From Aureococcus anophagefferens (lineage: Eukaryota > Sar > Pelagophyceae > Pelagomonadales > Pelagomonadaceae), in assembly GCF_000186865.1 (NCBI RefSeq), contig NW_008705563.1:586390-621619 (forward strand): a DNA stretch of 35,230 bases. Reading direction: 5' to 3'. Shown here in pieces: positions 1 through 8,232 of this stretch (position 1 is its first letter; each line of letters opens with the position of its first letter). A program made the position numbers and the translations under genes. The notes under the pieces are model-generated. The model was given only the letters and a program-made list of their open reading frames with translations. It ran no database searches and was not told the DNA's origin.

Positions 1-1159
1 CACGTGAGGCTCTTGGACATGAGCGCGTCCGACGCCTGCTGCGCGCGCGCCGTCGGGTTCGGGAAGCCGCCCGAGATCATCTCGAGGCAGTCGATGAGCG
101 CCTCGAGGACGTCGCCCGTGAGCTGCGACACGTGCTTCTCGACGTTCTCGTCGGTGGCCTCCACGGCGGGCGCGGGCGCCGGCGCCGGGGCGCCGTCGGG
201 CGACGTGTCCATGGGCGTCGGCGACGGCGCCGCGGCGCCCGCGGCCGCGGACCGGCCGCGCGTCGCCGCGCGCGTGCCGCCGCCGTTCGCCTCGCGCTCC
301 TTCTCGAGCTTCTTCGCCTCCTCGGCGAGCTTCTTCGCCTCCTCGGCCTCCTTGAGCTTCTCCGCGGCGGCGATGGCGTCCATCTCCGCCTTGGACCGCT
401 TCCGCTGGCCCGTGCCCGTGCCGCGGCCCGCGCCCTTCTTGTGGCTCCGGCCCTTGACCTGGCCGCCCGCGGACGTCTGGCCGCTGAGCCGCTTGCGCAC
501 GAGCGTCGGCAGCTCGTTGAGGAGCCAGCGCTCGTCGTCGACGCCGAGCACGTACTCGAGGCCCTCGTCCTCGTCCGCGGCCTTGTCCGCGGACGACGAC
601 GTCGCGGTGCCGAGCGCCGCGGCCGCCGCGTCGTCGCCGCCGAGGCTCCGGCCGGCGAGGAGCGTCGTCCGCTTGTTCACGCGCGCGCGGTGGAAGGCCC
701 GCGGCTGCGCGCCGACCTTGGCCGCGAAGGACCCGTAGTCCTCGACGCTCTTGAACTGCGGCGTCGGCACGTTGAGGCGCTTCGTCTTGTCGTGCGTCGT
801 CACGCCCTCGAACTTGCCGGCCTCGAGCTGCGCCGTCGTCAAGGTCGTGACCTATGAATTTTGGAGTGACTTGTTGCAATTGCACGAGGTGGTGGTGAGT
901 AATTTGTTGCAATTAAATTGGCGTGTGCAGTGGCGCGGCCGCTGCAATTTCGTTTGATTCCGGACGCTGAAAAACGCGCGGATCGGCCCGAAGCGCTGGC
1001 GATGGCGTACTGCCACTGGTCAGTCGTCTTCTCCTTGAGCCGCGTGAACGGAAGCTGGCGGTAGAAGTCTATTGAGGCCTTTTTCTTCGGCAGCTGGGGG
1101 CGAGAGCCGTGCTCGACGGGCACGACTGGGCCGCTGGGCGCGCGCTCCTTTGAGGCCAT
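1..1159 (-). CDS. Enhancer-of-polycomb-like (EPL1) protein, partial, at least two exons
   Basis: EPL1/EPC proteins are scaffold subunits of the NuA4-type histone acetyltransferase complex in the nucleus. Seen here: an ATG at 1159 opens a frame with a basic start (KKKASIDFYRQLPFTR). After an intron the frame resumes at about 851 and stays open to the left edge. The second part has VPTPQF, then DYGSF, then LEYVLGVDDERWLLNEL. This order matches the EPL1 landmarks (V/I-P-x-P, Y..F, then Y-x-x-D-x-x-D-E-x-F/W-L). A Lys-rich stretch, an Ala/Lys/Glu coiled-coil-like stretch and a Pro/Ala linker follow. The 3' splice site is clear: an in-frame TAG ends at 852 and the reading frame opens at 851. I could not place a donor of matching phase, so the exon 1 end is unresolved. 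The gene is head to head with TAF10. The family call rests on short motifs only. Confidence 0.5.
852..1020 (-). other. Probable intron of the EPL1-like gene, AT-richer, with an internal direct repeat
   Basis: This stretch is much richer in A and T than the flanking exons and separates two coding segments of one protein. The acceptor is TAG ending at 852. Inside, a motif of the form AATTGCAACAARTYACTC occurs twice in direct orientation (about 866-883 and 897-914 on the + strand). No target-site duplication or terminal inverted repeat like those of the other introns was found. The donor is uncertain, so the right limit is approximate. Confidence 0.45.
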
Positions 1160-1617
1160 ACCACCGGCTGAAAATGCCCCGGTATAAAGTACAAGGGATC
1201 AGCACCCGGAAGCTCGACTTGTGGGGTGGGGCGCGAGGTATTTGGACCTTGGGGGCCCGGTTAGGTGGCGCCCGCGGCCAACATGCCGCAATGGCGAGCG
1301 CGGCTCTCGAAAAGACCCCGGCCAAGCTCTCCCTGTTTCGCCGGGGGTCGGAGGCCCCTGGAGCGTCCTACCACTAGCCCTGGTATCGCCGAGCCGCTTG
1401 ACACGCCTAATGCTCTTCCTGGACGGGTCGCCGCGGCTGCGTTTGTTGCGGATCGATCCGTCCGTACTCGAGGAGCGTGTTGGTCCATTGGCCATTTACC
1501 CCCGGCCACAGACGAGGCTCTGCAGGCCGCGCAATGGTCGCCGCTGAAATGCCATCGAGCGCCTAGCGACACAGCTGAAACTCTGTCGAGCGCCTAGCGA
1601 CACACACGTTAGCAACC
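1160..1617. promoter_or_regulatory. 458-bp divergent intergenic region between EPL1-like gene and TAF10
   Basis: The two flanking genes point outwards, so this stretch must hold both promoters. A TATAAA-like string lies at about 1182-1187. A 31-bp tandem duplication sits just before the TAF10 start. Short open frames exist on both strands, but none shows recognisable protein sequence, and I do not call a gene here. Confidence 0.4.
1543..1604. repeat. Two tandem copies of a 31-bp unit upstream of TAF10
   Basis: The copies are 1543-1573 and 1574-1604. Each begins GCTGAAA and ends with the identical 19 bases TCGAGCGCCTAGCGACACA; they differ only in the bases between. The pair ends 13 bp before the TAF10 ATG, so it lies in the core promoter or 5' leader. 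Confidence 0.8.
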
Positions 1618-2268
1618 ATGTCCACAAGCGCCTTCGCGGCGGAAGCCGAACGCGAAAAAACCGTGATGACCGCGGCGCCGTCGGCGACGGAGCGCGACGC
1701 CGCGGCGCGCAGCGTCAATTTTCGCGTCGCCGAGCGCCCAAAGCCCGACGCGCCGGCGCCGGCGACGGCGCGCACCGCGGCGCCCATCGAGGCGGCGCCG
1801 GCCACGAGCTCCGAGGACGAGGCGCTCACCGCGAGCTCGCTCGGCGAGCTCGCCGCGTTCGTCGGCCGCGCGGCCGAGTACGAGTCGACGCTCCCGGAGG
1901 ACGTCGCGGCGTACTACCTGCGCGAGGGCGGCGGCGCCGGCGACGCGACGTTGGTCAAGGTCGTCGCGCTGGCCGCGGACCACTTCCTCGCGAACGTCGT
2001 CGCGGACGCGGCCAAGATGCAGGAGCTGCGGACCGGCGGCGCGGGCCCGCCGGCGCCGGCGCCGCCGCCGGGCGACGACGCGCCGCCGCCGCCGGCGAGG
2101 TGCCTGCGGACCAAGGACGTCATGCTCGCGCTCCAGCGCCGCGGCGTCACGACGCTCCACGGCGAGGGCGGCGACGGCGACGTCGCGCCCGCGGACGCGC
2201 CCAAGGAGCCGGCCGAGAAGGCGCCGCCGCCGCGGGGCAAGGCGAAGAAGCGCGCGCGGGGGGAGTAG
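1618..2268 (+). CDS. TAF10: TFIID/SAGA subunit TAF10
   Basis: TAF10 is a histone-fold subunit shared by TFIID and the SAGA coactivator, acting in the nucleus in RNA polymerase II initiation. The 216-residue protein has a low-complexity Ala/Pro N-terminus (about 1-70). The TAF10 core follows: LGELAAFVGRAAEYESTLPE, then AAYYLREGG, then KVVALAADHFLANVVADA. These match the family pattern (L..f...L..Y.P.iPd.v..YYL...G; ...R.i.l.s.aaq.Fi.dia.dA). A Pro-rich insert splits the histone fold before the last helix (TKDVMLALQRRGVTTLH). The C-terminus is basic. The insert inside the fold is longer than in animals and yeast. There is no intron. The gene is divergent from the EPL1-like gene, so two chromatin/transcription cofactors share one intergenic region. 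Confidence 0.85.
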   Translation: MSTSAFAAEAEREKTVMTAAPSATERDAAARSVNFRVAERPKPDAPAPATARTAAPIEAAPATSSEDEALTASSLGELAAFVGRAAEYESTLPEDVAAYYLREGGGAGDATLVKVVALAADHFLANVVADAAKMQELRTGGAGPPAPAPPPGDDAPPPPARCLRTKDVMLALQRRGVTTLHGEGGDGDVAPADAPKEPAEKAPPPRGKAKKRARGE

Positions 2269-3056
2269 TAGCGGGATAAGGCTGTGTTGCCAGTCCGCCC
2301 GCCCGTAGGCCGTCTGTATGGCTCGGTCGATGGGCGCTTTGAGAGCGGCCGTGTCGCGACGGTCAGCCTGAGGTATCGTACTTCACTCATCAGCTCCAGT
2401 CACACTCTGATCTGCTAAATGCGAGAAGTGGACGTCCAGACTGTCGCGTCGGGCTGCCGCAGGCTGCACCTCGGGCTCGTTGCACCGCGCTTGCCGCCAT
2501 CTACCATCGATTTTCGCCGGCGCACTCGGCGAGATCGCCGGCGGCTACCTCGCCCGGCGCCGCACCATGCCGTGGCTGCGCGGAGCGGCGGCCCGCAGCT
2601 CTTCGACCTGCGCGAAGGCATGCTGCCGAACCTGAGGAGGTCCCTGTACACGTACGGCGAGCTAACGAGCGTCTCAGCACCTTCGATGGCCGTGCCCGGT
2701 GCCCCCGAGCCCCGGGCCGGTCGGGAACGCGCGCGCGTCCCGACCTAGGCTGAGGTCTATCTCCGGCCAGACACCGGCCGCGCGCACGTCGTCGAAGTCG
2801 CACTGCTCGACCGAGCGCAGGCCCTTCTCCACCGCGGACCAGAGCTCGTCCAACTCGAGCGTGAGCTTGTCCTTGGCGCGGTGCTTCGGCCGATGTTTTT
2901 TACCCCCCCTATTCCAGATCTCGATCCCGGAGAGTTCCCAATTGCTCTGCTCTTCTTGCAGCCATCCCCAGCTCCGAGACGACCTCAGATGGGCAGCCTC
3001 CGAATCGAACCACACCCACCACAGCCACCGCCACCACAGCCACCACCGCATCCGCC
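2269..3056. other. 788-bp intergenic region with no confident gene
   Basis: No complete gene is recognised. On the minus strand at about 2690-2895 an open frame reads KDKLTLELDELWSAVEKGL and onward, with composition like real coding sequence. It lacks a plausible start and matches nothing I know, so it may be a gene remnant. The last 50 bp before the next ATG are CA-rich (repeats of CCACCACAG type), probably the 5' leader of the surface-protein gene. Confidence 0.4.
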
Positions 3057-4178
3057 ATGAAGCTCGTCGCGTCTCTCCTCCTCGCCGCCGCCGCCGCGCA
3101 GCCCTCGGGCAGCGCGCGCGGGCCGCGCAAGGACCTGAACGGCACCTGGCCTCGCAAGGACCTGAACGGCACCTGGCCGCGCAAGGACTGGAACGGCACG
3201 GTCAACGCGTCCTGCTTCTCCATCTTCGAGGAGCTCAAGGAACGCCGCCCCGCGCCCGGCGGCCCGAAGGGCAAGCCCGACGGCAAGCCCGACGGCAAGG
3301 CCGACGGCAAGCCCGCGCGCGGCGACAAGCCCGAGAAGCCCGAGGGCGGCGGCAAGGGCAAGGGCAAGCCCGCGGAGCGGGACGCGCCGGACGCCCCGAC
3401 CTTCGAGGCCGCCTTCCCGGCGACGAACGGCACATTCCCGAAGGACGACGTCGAGCGGTGCTTCGCGGAGTTCGGCGAAAAGAAGCGCGAGAAGGAGGCC
3501 AAGGTCCTCGGCGAGGAGAAGGCCCTCGAGTACGAGCTCTACGGCGTCGACGGCGACGCGTGCCTCGCCTACTTCGCCGAGCTCAAGGACGGCGCCGAGG
3601 CGGACGGCGAAGACCCCGACCTCGCGTCGTGCTTCGAACTCTTCGACGACGCCGAGGAGCGCGGCCGGCCGGACCGCGCGCCGCCGGCGGACGAGCGCTT
3701 CGAGCCCCGCGAGGAGGCCCCCTCGGCCGGCCGGCCGGACCGCGCGCCGCCGGCGGACGAGCTCTTCGAGCCGCGCGAGGACGCGTCCGACGAGCCGGAG
3801 GAAGCCGCGGCGGCGTCCGCGGACGACGACGACGAGGAACAGGACCCGGCGATCGTCAAGAAGGCGCACGCGCACGCCGCCAAGGTGTCGTCCGCGAAGG
3901 CCTCGGTCCTCGCCGCCGCGGCTTTGGGCGTCCTCGCCGCCGCGGCGCTGTTTCGCCGGCTCTGCTGCCGCCGCCGCCGCGGCGCCGCGCCGCGGGACTC
4001 GGACGCGACGCCGCGGGCGAAGCCGACGCTCATCAACGTCGTCCAGGCGCAGCGCATCTCGCCGGACTGCAAGGAGAAGCTCGCCGACGGCGGCCGCGTC
4101 TACCCGGCGGCCTGCAAGGAGAAGGAGTGCGACCTCGAGGCGCCGCCCATCGCGACGTGCTCCGCCTCGCCCCTCTGA
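3057..4178 (+). CDS. Secreted/surface single-pass protein with Cys-Phe repeats; function unknown
   Basis: No known family is recognised. The 373-residue protein starts with a clear signal peptide (MKLVASLLLAAAAA) after a CA-rich leader. Residues 23-49 are three copies of PRKD(L/W)NGT(W/V), each with an N-glycosylation sequon. A Gly/Lys/Pro/Asp-rich stretch follows. Four short Cys-centred modules are spread over about residues 53-205: CFSIFEELKE, CFAEFGEKK, CLAYFAELKDG and CFELFDDAEER. Their consensus is C-F/L-x-x-F-x-E-x-K/E. Two 22-residue repeats (GRPDRAPPADE.FEPRE) and an Asp/Glu-rich stretch come next. A transmembrane segment (ASVLAAAALGVLAAAALF) and a short Arg-rich cytoplasmic tail with further cysteines close the protein. 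The layout fits a type I membrane glycoprotein of the cell surface. Composition bias makes homology calls unsafe. Confidence 0.7.
   Translation: MKLVASLLLAAAAAQPSGSARGPRKDLNGTWPRKDLNGTWPRKDWNGTVNASCFSIFEELKERRPAPGGPKGKPDGKPDGKADGKPARGDKPEKPEGGGKGKGKPAERDAPDAPTFEAAFPATNGTFPKDDVERCFAEFGEKKREKEAKVLGEEKALEYELYGVDGDACLAYFAELKDGAEADGEDPDLASCFELFDDAEERGRPDRAPPADERFEPREEAPSAGRPDRAPPADELFEPREDASDEPEEAAAASADDDDEEQDPAIVKKAHAHAAKVSSAKASVLAAAALGVLAAAALFRRLCCRRRRGAAPRDSDATPRAKPTLINVVQAQRISPDCKEKLADGGRVYPAACKEKECDLEAPPIATCSASPL
3121..3201 (+). repeat. Three tandem 27-bp coding repeats
   Basis: Units start at 3121, 3148 and 3175. Each encodes a nonapeptide that carries an NGT glycosylation sequon. Copies 1 and 2 are almost identical; copy 3 has diverged. 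This fits recent in-frame expansion. Confidence 0.85.
3663..3785 (+). repeat. Two tandem 66-bp coding repeats in the surface-protein gene
   Basis: The units begin at 3663 and 3729 and encode GRPDRAPPADE(R/L)FEPRE plus a short variable end. The two copies are nearly identical at the DNA level, so the duplication is recent and in frame. Confidence 0.75.
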
Positions 4179-4358
4179 GCGCGCGCTGACCGCGTAACAC
4201 TGTACATGACCGTTATTCTCGAGACGACGCGCGCTGCACGTGGATGTGCCGAGTGGAAACAGCGACGCGCGGAGCTCCTGGTGCTTCGACCGCTGCACGT
4301 TGAGGTCGACATTGACAAGTGCCGCCAGGCGATGGCCGCGTGACGCCGAAACAGGACG

Positions 4359-5411
4359 ATGGGCAAGCGCCGGCGCTTCGAATACGAGGACGACGAGGCG
4401 AAGGACGACACGCTCTGGCTCGAGAAGTCGGACAGGGAGGCGGCGCTGTTCAACCCCGTCGCCGACGCTACAAGTCCGCTGACGAAGCTCCACGACGAGA
4501 TCTTGGCCTTTTGCGCGCTCGTGGCGCCGTCGGCGGGCGAGACGCGGCGGCGCGACGCCGCCGTCGCGAACATCGAGGCCGCCGTCGCCGGCGTCTGGCC
4601 CAAGGCGACGGTGCACGTCTTCGGGAGCTCGCTGACGGGCCTGAGTCTACCCTCTTCCGACGTCGACGTCGTCGTCTTCGGCGCGTCCGGGCCCCGGCGG
4701 CTCCGGGCGCTGGCGGCGGAGCTGACGAAGCGCGACGCGGCGACGAACATGGAGGTCGTCGAGTCGGCGCGCATCCCCATCGTCAAGTACGCGGACCGGG
4801 CCACGGGCATCCCCGTCGACGTTAGTTTCGACGTCGAGTCGGGCCTGCGCACGGGCCGGCTCGTCCGGGGCCTCATGGACCGCATGCCGCCCCTGCGGCC
4901 CTTAGTCATCGTGCTCAAGTTCTTCCTCGCCCAGCGGGGCCTCAACGAGACGTTCACGGGCGGCGTGGGCTCGTTCATGATGCAGATGATGGTCGTGTCG
5001 TTCCTCCAGATGCGGCACCGCACGGACTGCGCGACGAATTTGGCGTCCGCGCCGAACCTCGGCGCCCTGCTCCTCGAGTTCTTCGAGCTCTACGGGAGGG
5101 ACTTCAACTACGGCGCGACGGGCATCTCCGTGCGGCACCACGGATCCTACTTCCCGAAGCGGTCGCGGGGCTGGGACTACCCGCAGCGGCCCCAGCTGCT
5201 GGCGCTGGAGAACCCGGACGACGCGTCGCTCGACGTGGGCAAGAACTCCTTCGCCATGACGCGCGTCAAGCGCGCCTTCGAGCACGCGCACGCGAAGCTG
5301 TCGCTCGCGTGCTGCGGCGACGACTGGCGGGCCGCGTGCCTCCTCGGCAGCGCCGTCGACGCGACGGTGCTCAACCCGCGCGTCGCCTCTTCTTTGGAAG
5401 ACACTACTTAA
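4359..5411 (+). CDS. Non-canonical poly(A) polymerase, Trf4/TENT4 (PAPD5/7) type
   Basis: Trf4/TENT4 enzymes add short oligo(A) or mixed tails to nuclear RNAs, in yeast as part of the TRAMP complex that feeds the exosome. The 350-residue protein has the nucleotidyltransferase signature FGSSLTGLSLPSSDVDVVVF, with G89-S90 and metal-binding Asp101 and Asp103. The third carboxylate is Asp154 in GIPVDVSFD. The central domain (LRPLVIVLKFFLAQRGLNE) follows. The poly(A)-polymerase-associated segment (GALLLEFFELYGRDFNY, then the nucleotide-recognition region DYPQRPQLLALENPDD) completes the catalytic core. It is nearly catalytic core only, with short tails and no zinc finger or RNA-binding motif. There are no introns. 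The stop codon lies inside the 3' end of the convergent methyltransferase gene. Confidence 0.88.
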   Translation: MGKRRRFEYEDDEAKDDTLWLEKSDREAALFNPVADATSPLTKLHDEILAFCALVAPSAGETRRRDAAVANIEAAVAGVWPKATVHVFGSSLTGLSLPSSDVDVVVFGASGPRRLRALAAELTKRDAATNMEVVESARIPIVKYADRATGIPVDVSFDVESGLRTGRLVRGLMDRMPPLRPLVIVLKFFLAQRGLNETFTGGVGSFMMQMMVVSFLQMRHRTDCATNLASAPNLGALLLEFFELYGRDFNYGATGISVRHHGSYFPKRSRGWDYPQRPQLLALENPDDASLDVGKNSFAMTRVKRAFEHAHAKLSLACCGDDWRAACLLGSAVDATVLNPRVASSLEDTT

Positions 5412-6579
5412 AGGGCCGCACGAAGCGGTGGAGCGCGAAGGTCGCCGTCGCGACGTCGGGGAAGTAGAGGAGGAACTTGTCGTCGTCGCCGTCCGCGAGC
5501 GCGTTCGCGCCGTAGGCCGGCGGCGCGTCCCGCGCGACGTGCTCGAAGCCCAGGGTCTCGAGCCGGGCGAGGAAGGCGTCGCCGCCCGCGCGGCCGCTCG
5601 TCGGCGCCGCGTACCAGAACTCCTTCGCTTGAAGCCGGACGACGGTCCTGACCAGCTTGTCGACGACGGCCTCGTGGTACACCAAATCCGCGCCGACGAC
5701 GAAGTCACAGGTCTCACCGGGCTCGGCGTCCCAGTCGAGCTTCGCGGAGGCGACGCGCGCCGTGGACCCGAACCAGGGCTCGAGCGTTTGTTCGTCGGGC
5801 CGGTCCTCGCGGAAGAGCGCGACGTTGTGCGCCGCGTTCTCGAGCGTCTCCGCAAAGCAGTCCGTCACGACGACGCGCGCGGTCGGGCAGGCCGCGGCGA
5901 GCGCGAGGCCGCCGACGCCGCAGCCACCGCCGAGCTCGACGACGCGAGCGCGGTCGAACGCGTCGCGCTTCTCCGCGAGCCAGCGGCCCAGCGCGAGCGA
6001 CGCGGCCCAGATGCCCAGGCCCGTGCGGTCGCTGGCGCCGCCGCCGTCGCCCAGGGTCTCGTCGACGGCCTTGGAGATCTGGAGCTCGCGGACGCGCACC
6101 GGCGGCGCCGCGAAGTTTAGAGAGTGCGTCACGTGGTCCAAACCCGTCGCCGCCAGGCCCGCGATGATCTTCTCCTCCGTCGCCGAGTCGTGCTCCAGCG
6201 CGATGGTCGCCACGGCGCCGTCGCCCGACGCGATGGCGTCCGTGAGCGCCGACCGCCCGAACTCGTTTTGTCGTAAAACGTCCGCGCCCTCGCGCGCGAC
6301 GATGAGCCTGAGGCACGGCGCGTGGCGCTGTTGGGCCGCGTAGTGCGCCGGCGTGTTGCCGCAGTCGTTCGTCGCCGAGGGCTCCGCGCCTCGGTCGAGC
6401 AGCGCCGCGACGATCGCCTCGTGGCCGTTGGCGCAGGCCATGTGCAGCGCCGTGTTGCCGCCGTCGCCGCGCGCCATGACGTCGGCGCCCTTGGCCAGCT
6501 CCTCGAGCATCTCCTCGAGCTCGCCGTAGCGCGCGCAGAGCAGGAACTCCCGCTCGACGGCGTCGACCTGCGACGCCAT
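5404..6579 (-). CDS. Ankyrin-repeat protein with METTL21/MTF16-type lysine methyltransferase domain
   Basis: The 391-residue protein joins two parts. Residues about 12-130 are ankyrin repeats (GNTALHMACANGHEAIVAALLDRGAEP; GNTPAHYAAQQRH). From about 165 to the end is a seven-strand SAM-dependent methyltransferase of the MTF16 family, with motif I VVELGGGCGVGGLALA and the post-motif DFVVGADLVYHEAVV typical of protein-lysine methyltransferases. Members of this family modify chaperones, elongation factors and related proteins. The substrate here cannot be told from sequence; the ankyrin part would be the likely docking module (inference). ATG at 6579 is the first Met and there are no introns. The 3' end overlaps the TENT4-like gene by 8 bp, tail to tail. 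Confidence 0.85.
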   Translation of the reverse strand: MASQVDAVEREFLLCARYGELEEMLEELAKGADVMARGDGGNTALHMACANGHEAIVAALLDRGAEPSATNDCGNTPAHYAAQQRHAPCLRLIVAREGADVLRQNEFGRSALTDAIASGDGAVATIALEHDSATEEKIIAGLAATGLDHVTHSLNFAAPPVRVRELQISKAVDETLGDGGGASDRTGLGIWAASLALGRWLAEKRDAFDRARVVELGGGCGVGGLALAAACPTARVVVTDCFAETLENAAHNVALFREDRPDEQTLEPWFGSTARVASAKLDWDAEPGETCDFVVGADLVYHEAVVDKLVRTVVRLQAKEFWYAAPTSGRAGGDAFLARLETLGFEHVARDAPPAYGANALADGDDDKFLLYFPDVATATFALHRFVRPFK

Positions 6580-6754
6580 GGGACGAGGAGCCTGGCGAAT
6601 CGCCCAAGCTCGGCGGCTTCGGGATGCACGGTGCCGATTGGTGCCGTGGCATCTTCACTGGCATGATGCACCAGATGGAGCACTGCAATTTGCCCTCTTG
6701 CCGCACGCACGACGTCACGCACGCGCGGTCGCAGCCAGCCCTTGGAACCCTCTT

Positions 6755-7952
6755 TTACTTGCCGTAGCCCGCGGCGACGATGTTCGCCTGGACCGCGGCG
6801 TCCGTCGCGTCCGTCGTGTAGTGCGAGACGACGGCGCCCTCGTAGAAGGTCCCCACGGCCCGGTTCGAGTTGTCGCCGCCGACGCCGAGGAGGAGCGCGC
6901 CCTGCTTCTTCATGGGCGCGTAGCCCGGCGCGCGCGCGCCGTCCCAGAACGTGGCGAGGCCGCCGGAGGTCGCGTCGCCGCCCTTGATGGCCCAGTGGCC
7001 CGGCGCGGCGCCGGAGTCGCCCTTGACCACGGCCGTGACGACGTCGTGGTCGATGGTGGACTCGTTGGACCTGACGCGGTCCGCGCCCCAGAGCGCGTTC
7101 TCCATGTCCGCCATGATCCACGGGCCGTCGCCTACCGTCCGATCTCCCGAGGGTCGCGTCGCCGAACGGCGCCCTCCCGGCCGAAATCTCTCGAAACTCG
7201 GGACGCCGCCCGTCGCCCGCGCCGCCGTGGTTCAGGCCCCCGTTCGCGTTCCCGAAGTAGACGGCCTCCATCGTGCCCGCGCCCTCGTCGTTGTCGTCCG
7301 TCTCGGCGTTGCCGTAGTCGAAGCAGCACTTGTCGTTGTAGTGGCGCCTGGCGAGCGTGGATCGCGAGATGTCTTCCGGCAGCGACTCTCAAGATTTCCT
7401 CCAGGGGCGACTCTCGCCCACACAGACGCGCCTCTCGTCGGACGCGGCGCGGCGCCCGCTCGCGACCATGTAGATGGTCTCGGGCTCGTCGCCGACGGCG
7501 ACGCCGGACGTGTTGTCGTTGCGGTAGCCCATGCCGCCCTCGAAGTAGAGCGAGTAGACGCTGCGGCCGCCGAGCGTGAGCTTCTCGCGCGTCGCGTTGA
7601 CCGGCGCGTCGGGGGTATGGACGCAGCCGCCGCCGGGCGCCGGCGCGAGGTCGTTGCCCCGCGGCGACTGGTCGAAGATCTTGGACACGACGCAGTCCGA
7701 CGCGCCGCAGAAGTCGTCCTGGGCCTCCGCGTCGGCGACGCCGGCGCGCGCCATCACGTCGAACGTGGCATTGTCGTCGGCGCGCCGGACTTCGTAGAGC
7801 GGCCCGGCGTAGGCCGCGTAGAGGGCGCGCACCGTCGAGTGGGCCGCCACGCAGGGGGTGGCGGCGGCCTCGAAGATGTCGCAGGGGCCCTCGTTCGCGG
7901 CGCGGACGACGCCGGCGAGGGCGAAGAGGCTGCCCACTTGCAGGAAGACCAT
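6755..7952 (-). CDS. Secreted alpha-L-arabinofuranosidase, GH54 catalytic domain, three exons
   Basis: GH54 enzymes remove terminal arabinofuranose from polysaccharides outside the cell. Exons read on the minus strand are 7952-7456, 7347-7217 and 7131-6755, giving 334 residues. A signal peptide (MVFLQVGSLFALAGVVRA) precedes the catalytic domain: GPCDIFEAAATPCVAAHSTV, RALYAAYAGPLYEVRRA, then after the first join SG-RHYNDKCCFDYGN, GTMEAVYFGN and GVGGDNSN. In the characterised fungal enzyme the MEA glutamate is the nucleophile and the GGDN aspartate the acid/base; both are kept. The family's C-terminal CBM42 arabinose-binding domain is absent, as the protein stops right after AANIVAAGYGK-type sequence. 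Both introns use GC-AG ends and both joins restore the family sequence exactly. The gene is divergent from the LPMO-chitinase. GH54 is best known from fungi, so transfer is possible. Confidence 0.9.
7132..7216 (-). other. 85-bp GC-AG intron 2 of the GH54 gene, candidate old introner
   Basis: The intron begins GCGACGGG and the next exon begins GCGACGGC, so 7 of 8 bases are repeated across the intron. The acceptor is GGTAG. The join gives GAGDGPWIMAD, which matches the GH54 family. This is the same layout as the intact introners in this window, but the terminal repeats are no longer recognisable. Confidence 0.7.
7348..7455 (-). other. 108-bp GC-AG intron 1 of the GH54 gene, candidate old introner
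   Basis: The intron begins GCGCCGCG and the next exon begins GCGCCACT (6 of 8 bases shared). The acceptor is GCCAG. Splicing joins VASG to RHYNDKCCFDYGN in frame, as GH54 homology requires. A nonamer GAGAGTCGC occurs twice inside. Read through, the unspliced frame reaches a stop. Confidence 0.7.
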
Positions 7953-8232
7953 GCTGAGAAGAACAAAGCGGGGGTCCGTTAGGCCGGTCTTTGACCGTCA
8001 ATCGCCACTCATTCTCCCGGCAACCTCCTGATTTCCTGCCGCAGAGTGATGGAGCTCTCTCAAAAGCAAAGCACAAGCTTCCTCGACGAAGTCGAGATCC
8101 ACAAGCCGGAACTTTCCGAGCACCCAGCAAGTCGTCCGCGACACCCCCGCAACACACACCGCACGCACCGCGCGCACCGCATCGCACAACTCGCACACGC
8201 ACACCACGCACACCACGCACCCCAAGAACATC
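7953..8232. promoter_or_regulatory. 280-bp divergent promoter region between GH54 and LPMO-chitinase genes
   Basis: Both flanking genes encode secreted carbohydrate enzymes and are read outwards from here. The last 90 bp before the chitinase ATG are almost free of T and built of CACGCAC and CACAC repeats, probably the transcribed 5' leader. No defined operator is recognised. Confidence 0.45.

Noticed and set aside
1160..1617. Several 90-110 residue frames in both directions
   Set aside because: No start context, no motif and mutual overlap; treated as intergenic.
2985..4616. A 543-residue minus-strand frame opposite the surface-protein gene
   Set aside because: Its residues are Arg/Gly/Leu repeats typical of antisense GC-rich DNA. 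The plus strand has a signal peptide, repeats and a transmembrane segment.
8140..8232. CA/CG-repeat leader as a possible satellite
   Set aside because: The repeats are irregular and short. Similar CA-rich leaders precede the surface-protein gene, so a 5' untranslated leader is more likely.
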